This document shows, in pieces, positions 63,407-64,000 of a stretch of 64,000 nucleotides of DNA; the first letter of the stretch is position 1, and each line of letters begins with the position of its first letter. The notes under the pieces were generated by a model that was not told the origin of the DNA, ran no database searches, and saw only the letters and a program-made list of their open reading frames with translations. The stretch lies in assembly GCA_023242925.1 (NCBI GenBank), contig CP096134.1, positions 1,569,501 to 1,633,500 of the forward strand, read 5' to 3'. The stretch is from Hyphomonadaceae bacterium JAD_PAG50586_4. GTDB taxonomy: Bacteria > Pseudomonadota > Alphaproteobacteria > Caulobacterales > Aquidulcibacteraceae. The position numbers and the translations under genes were made by a program.

Positions 63407-64000
63407 ATGAAGAAGCGATTTTTCCTGACCGTAGCGTTCGCGGCCTGCGCAGCGGCGCTGACGGCCTGCGGCAGCGGCGACCAAACCGCGCCGGCCGGCG
63501 GTTCTTCATCGGAGTCTATCCAGGTCGACGGCTCGTCCACGGTCTTCCCGCTTTCGGAAGCTGCGGCCGAAGCCTTCACCGCCAGTCAGACAGGCGGCGC
63601 CCGCGTTACGGTCGGTGAAAGCGGCACTGGCGGCGGTTTCCGCAAATTCTGTCGCGGCGAAACGCAAGTGCAGGGCGCTTCCCGCCCGATCTTGGCTGAG
63701 GAAATGGCTGCATGCGCCGCCGCTGGCGTCGAGTATGTCGAAGTGCCGATCGCGTTCGACGGTCTCACTGTTGTTGTGCACCCATCAAATTCGGTGCGCG
63801 CGGTGACGATTGATGAATTGCGCCGCATCTGGGAGCCGGCTGCGGAGCGCACAGTCACGAATTGGCGCCAAGTGAATCCACGTTGGCCGGATATGGCGAT
63901 GCCGTTGTTTGGCGCCGGCACCGCGTCCGGCACGTTCGACTTTTTTACCGAAGCCGTGGTTGGTACGGCGAAGTCGTCGCGCACCGACTACACGCCAACG
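63407..64000 (+). CDS. pstS: Phosphate ABC transporter substrate-binding protein (cut by window end)
   Basis: An open frame of 198 codons from ATG 63407 runs off the window. It begins with a lipoprotein signal MKKRFFLTVAFAACAAALTA followed by the lipobox cysteine, then QVDGSSTVFPLSEAAAEAF, TVGESGTGGGFRKFCRGE and LTVVVHPSN, which match the PstS family; GSST and SGTGGG are phosphate-binding loops. It captures phosphate in the periplasm for PstCAB, presumably encoded beyond the window. I see no convincing Pho box in the 72 bp upstream. Confidence 0.9.
   Translation, partial: MKKRFFLTVAFAACAAALTACGSGDQTAPAGGSSSESIQVDGSSTVFPLSEAAAEAFTASQTGGARVTVGESGTGGGFRKFCRGETQVQGASRPILAEEMAACAAAGVEYVEVPIAFDGLTVVVHPSNSVRAVTIDELRRIWEPAAERTVTNWRQVNPRWPDMAMPLFGAGTASGTFDFFTEAVVGTAKSSRTDYTPT

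Noticed and set aside
1..64000. CRISPR array or cas genes
   Set aside because: No series of direct repeats with regular spacers and no Cas-like protein was seen on either strand.

Overview
This is a GC-rich, gene-dense chromosomal window from an alphaproteobacterium. Several acyl-CoA dehydrogenases, two TonB-dependent receptors with outer-membrane-type signal peptides, DUF1289 and DCC-family proteins, many ATGA/TGATG gene overlaps and short intergenic gaps point to the Caulobacterales/Hyphomonadales area. That placement is an inference from gene content. There are three tRNA genes (Val-CAC, Gln-UUG, Pro-CGG), no rRNA, no CRISPR array and no recognisable insertion sequence.

Layout. (1) 1-8743: a DUF1289 gene cut by the window edge, two small secreted proteins, a pair of acyl-CoA dehydrogenase subunits interrupted by a reverse transcriptase-TIR fusion gene (a single-gene retron-type defence candidate), a DCC thiol oxidoreductase, and an alkylation-repair operon (Ada/AlkA fusion plus Ogt). 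(2) 8740-22771: mixed housekeeping and lipid genes: DUF2339 membrane protein, SDR dehydrogenase, nucleoside transporter, GST, CHAD protein, thioesterase, acyl-CoA dehydrogenase, CbrC-like protein, sensor histidine kinase, UDG-family protein, lipoprotein hydrolase, methyltransferase. (3) 22768-26468: a complete Fe3+ ABC importer with a strong inverted repeat at its promoter. (4) 26689-41222: a locus that looks like D-glutamate / D-amino-acid peptide use. It holds a DgcA-type racemase and a DgcN-type N-acetyltransferase, each paired with an XRE-cupin regulator, two penicillin-binding-type serine hydrolases, a POT-like peptide transporter, a YkvI-like membrane protein and two TonB receptors. (5) 41274-51663: MFS transporter, carboxylesterase, acyl-CoA ligase, Baeyer-Villiger-type monooxygenase, PF10118 and DUF2236 proteins and three TetR regulators, suggesting catabolism of an ester or hydrophobic substrate. 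(6) 52029-64000: gph, glmU-rpiA-oxidoreductase-dehydrogenase operon, a SET-domain protein, tRNAs, a GT25 glycosyltransferase, sppA, purQ, and pstS cut by the window end.

A strong technical signal runs through the window. At least thirteen reading frames are broken by single-base indels, nearly all one missing base in a short G/C (or A/T) run, and one tRNA carries an extra base in its T-loop. The two halves of every broken gene remain well conserved. I read these as uncorrected long-read sequencing errors rather than gene decay, and annotate each gene across its frameshift.

The most interesting biology is the RT-TIR gene with a candidate msr-msd RNA immediately upstream, the dgcA/dgcN locus with its paired regulators, and an unexplained inverted-repeat operator (TATCG-N5-CGATA) that occurs as clusters upstream of a small secreted protein and of sppA.
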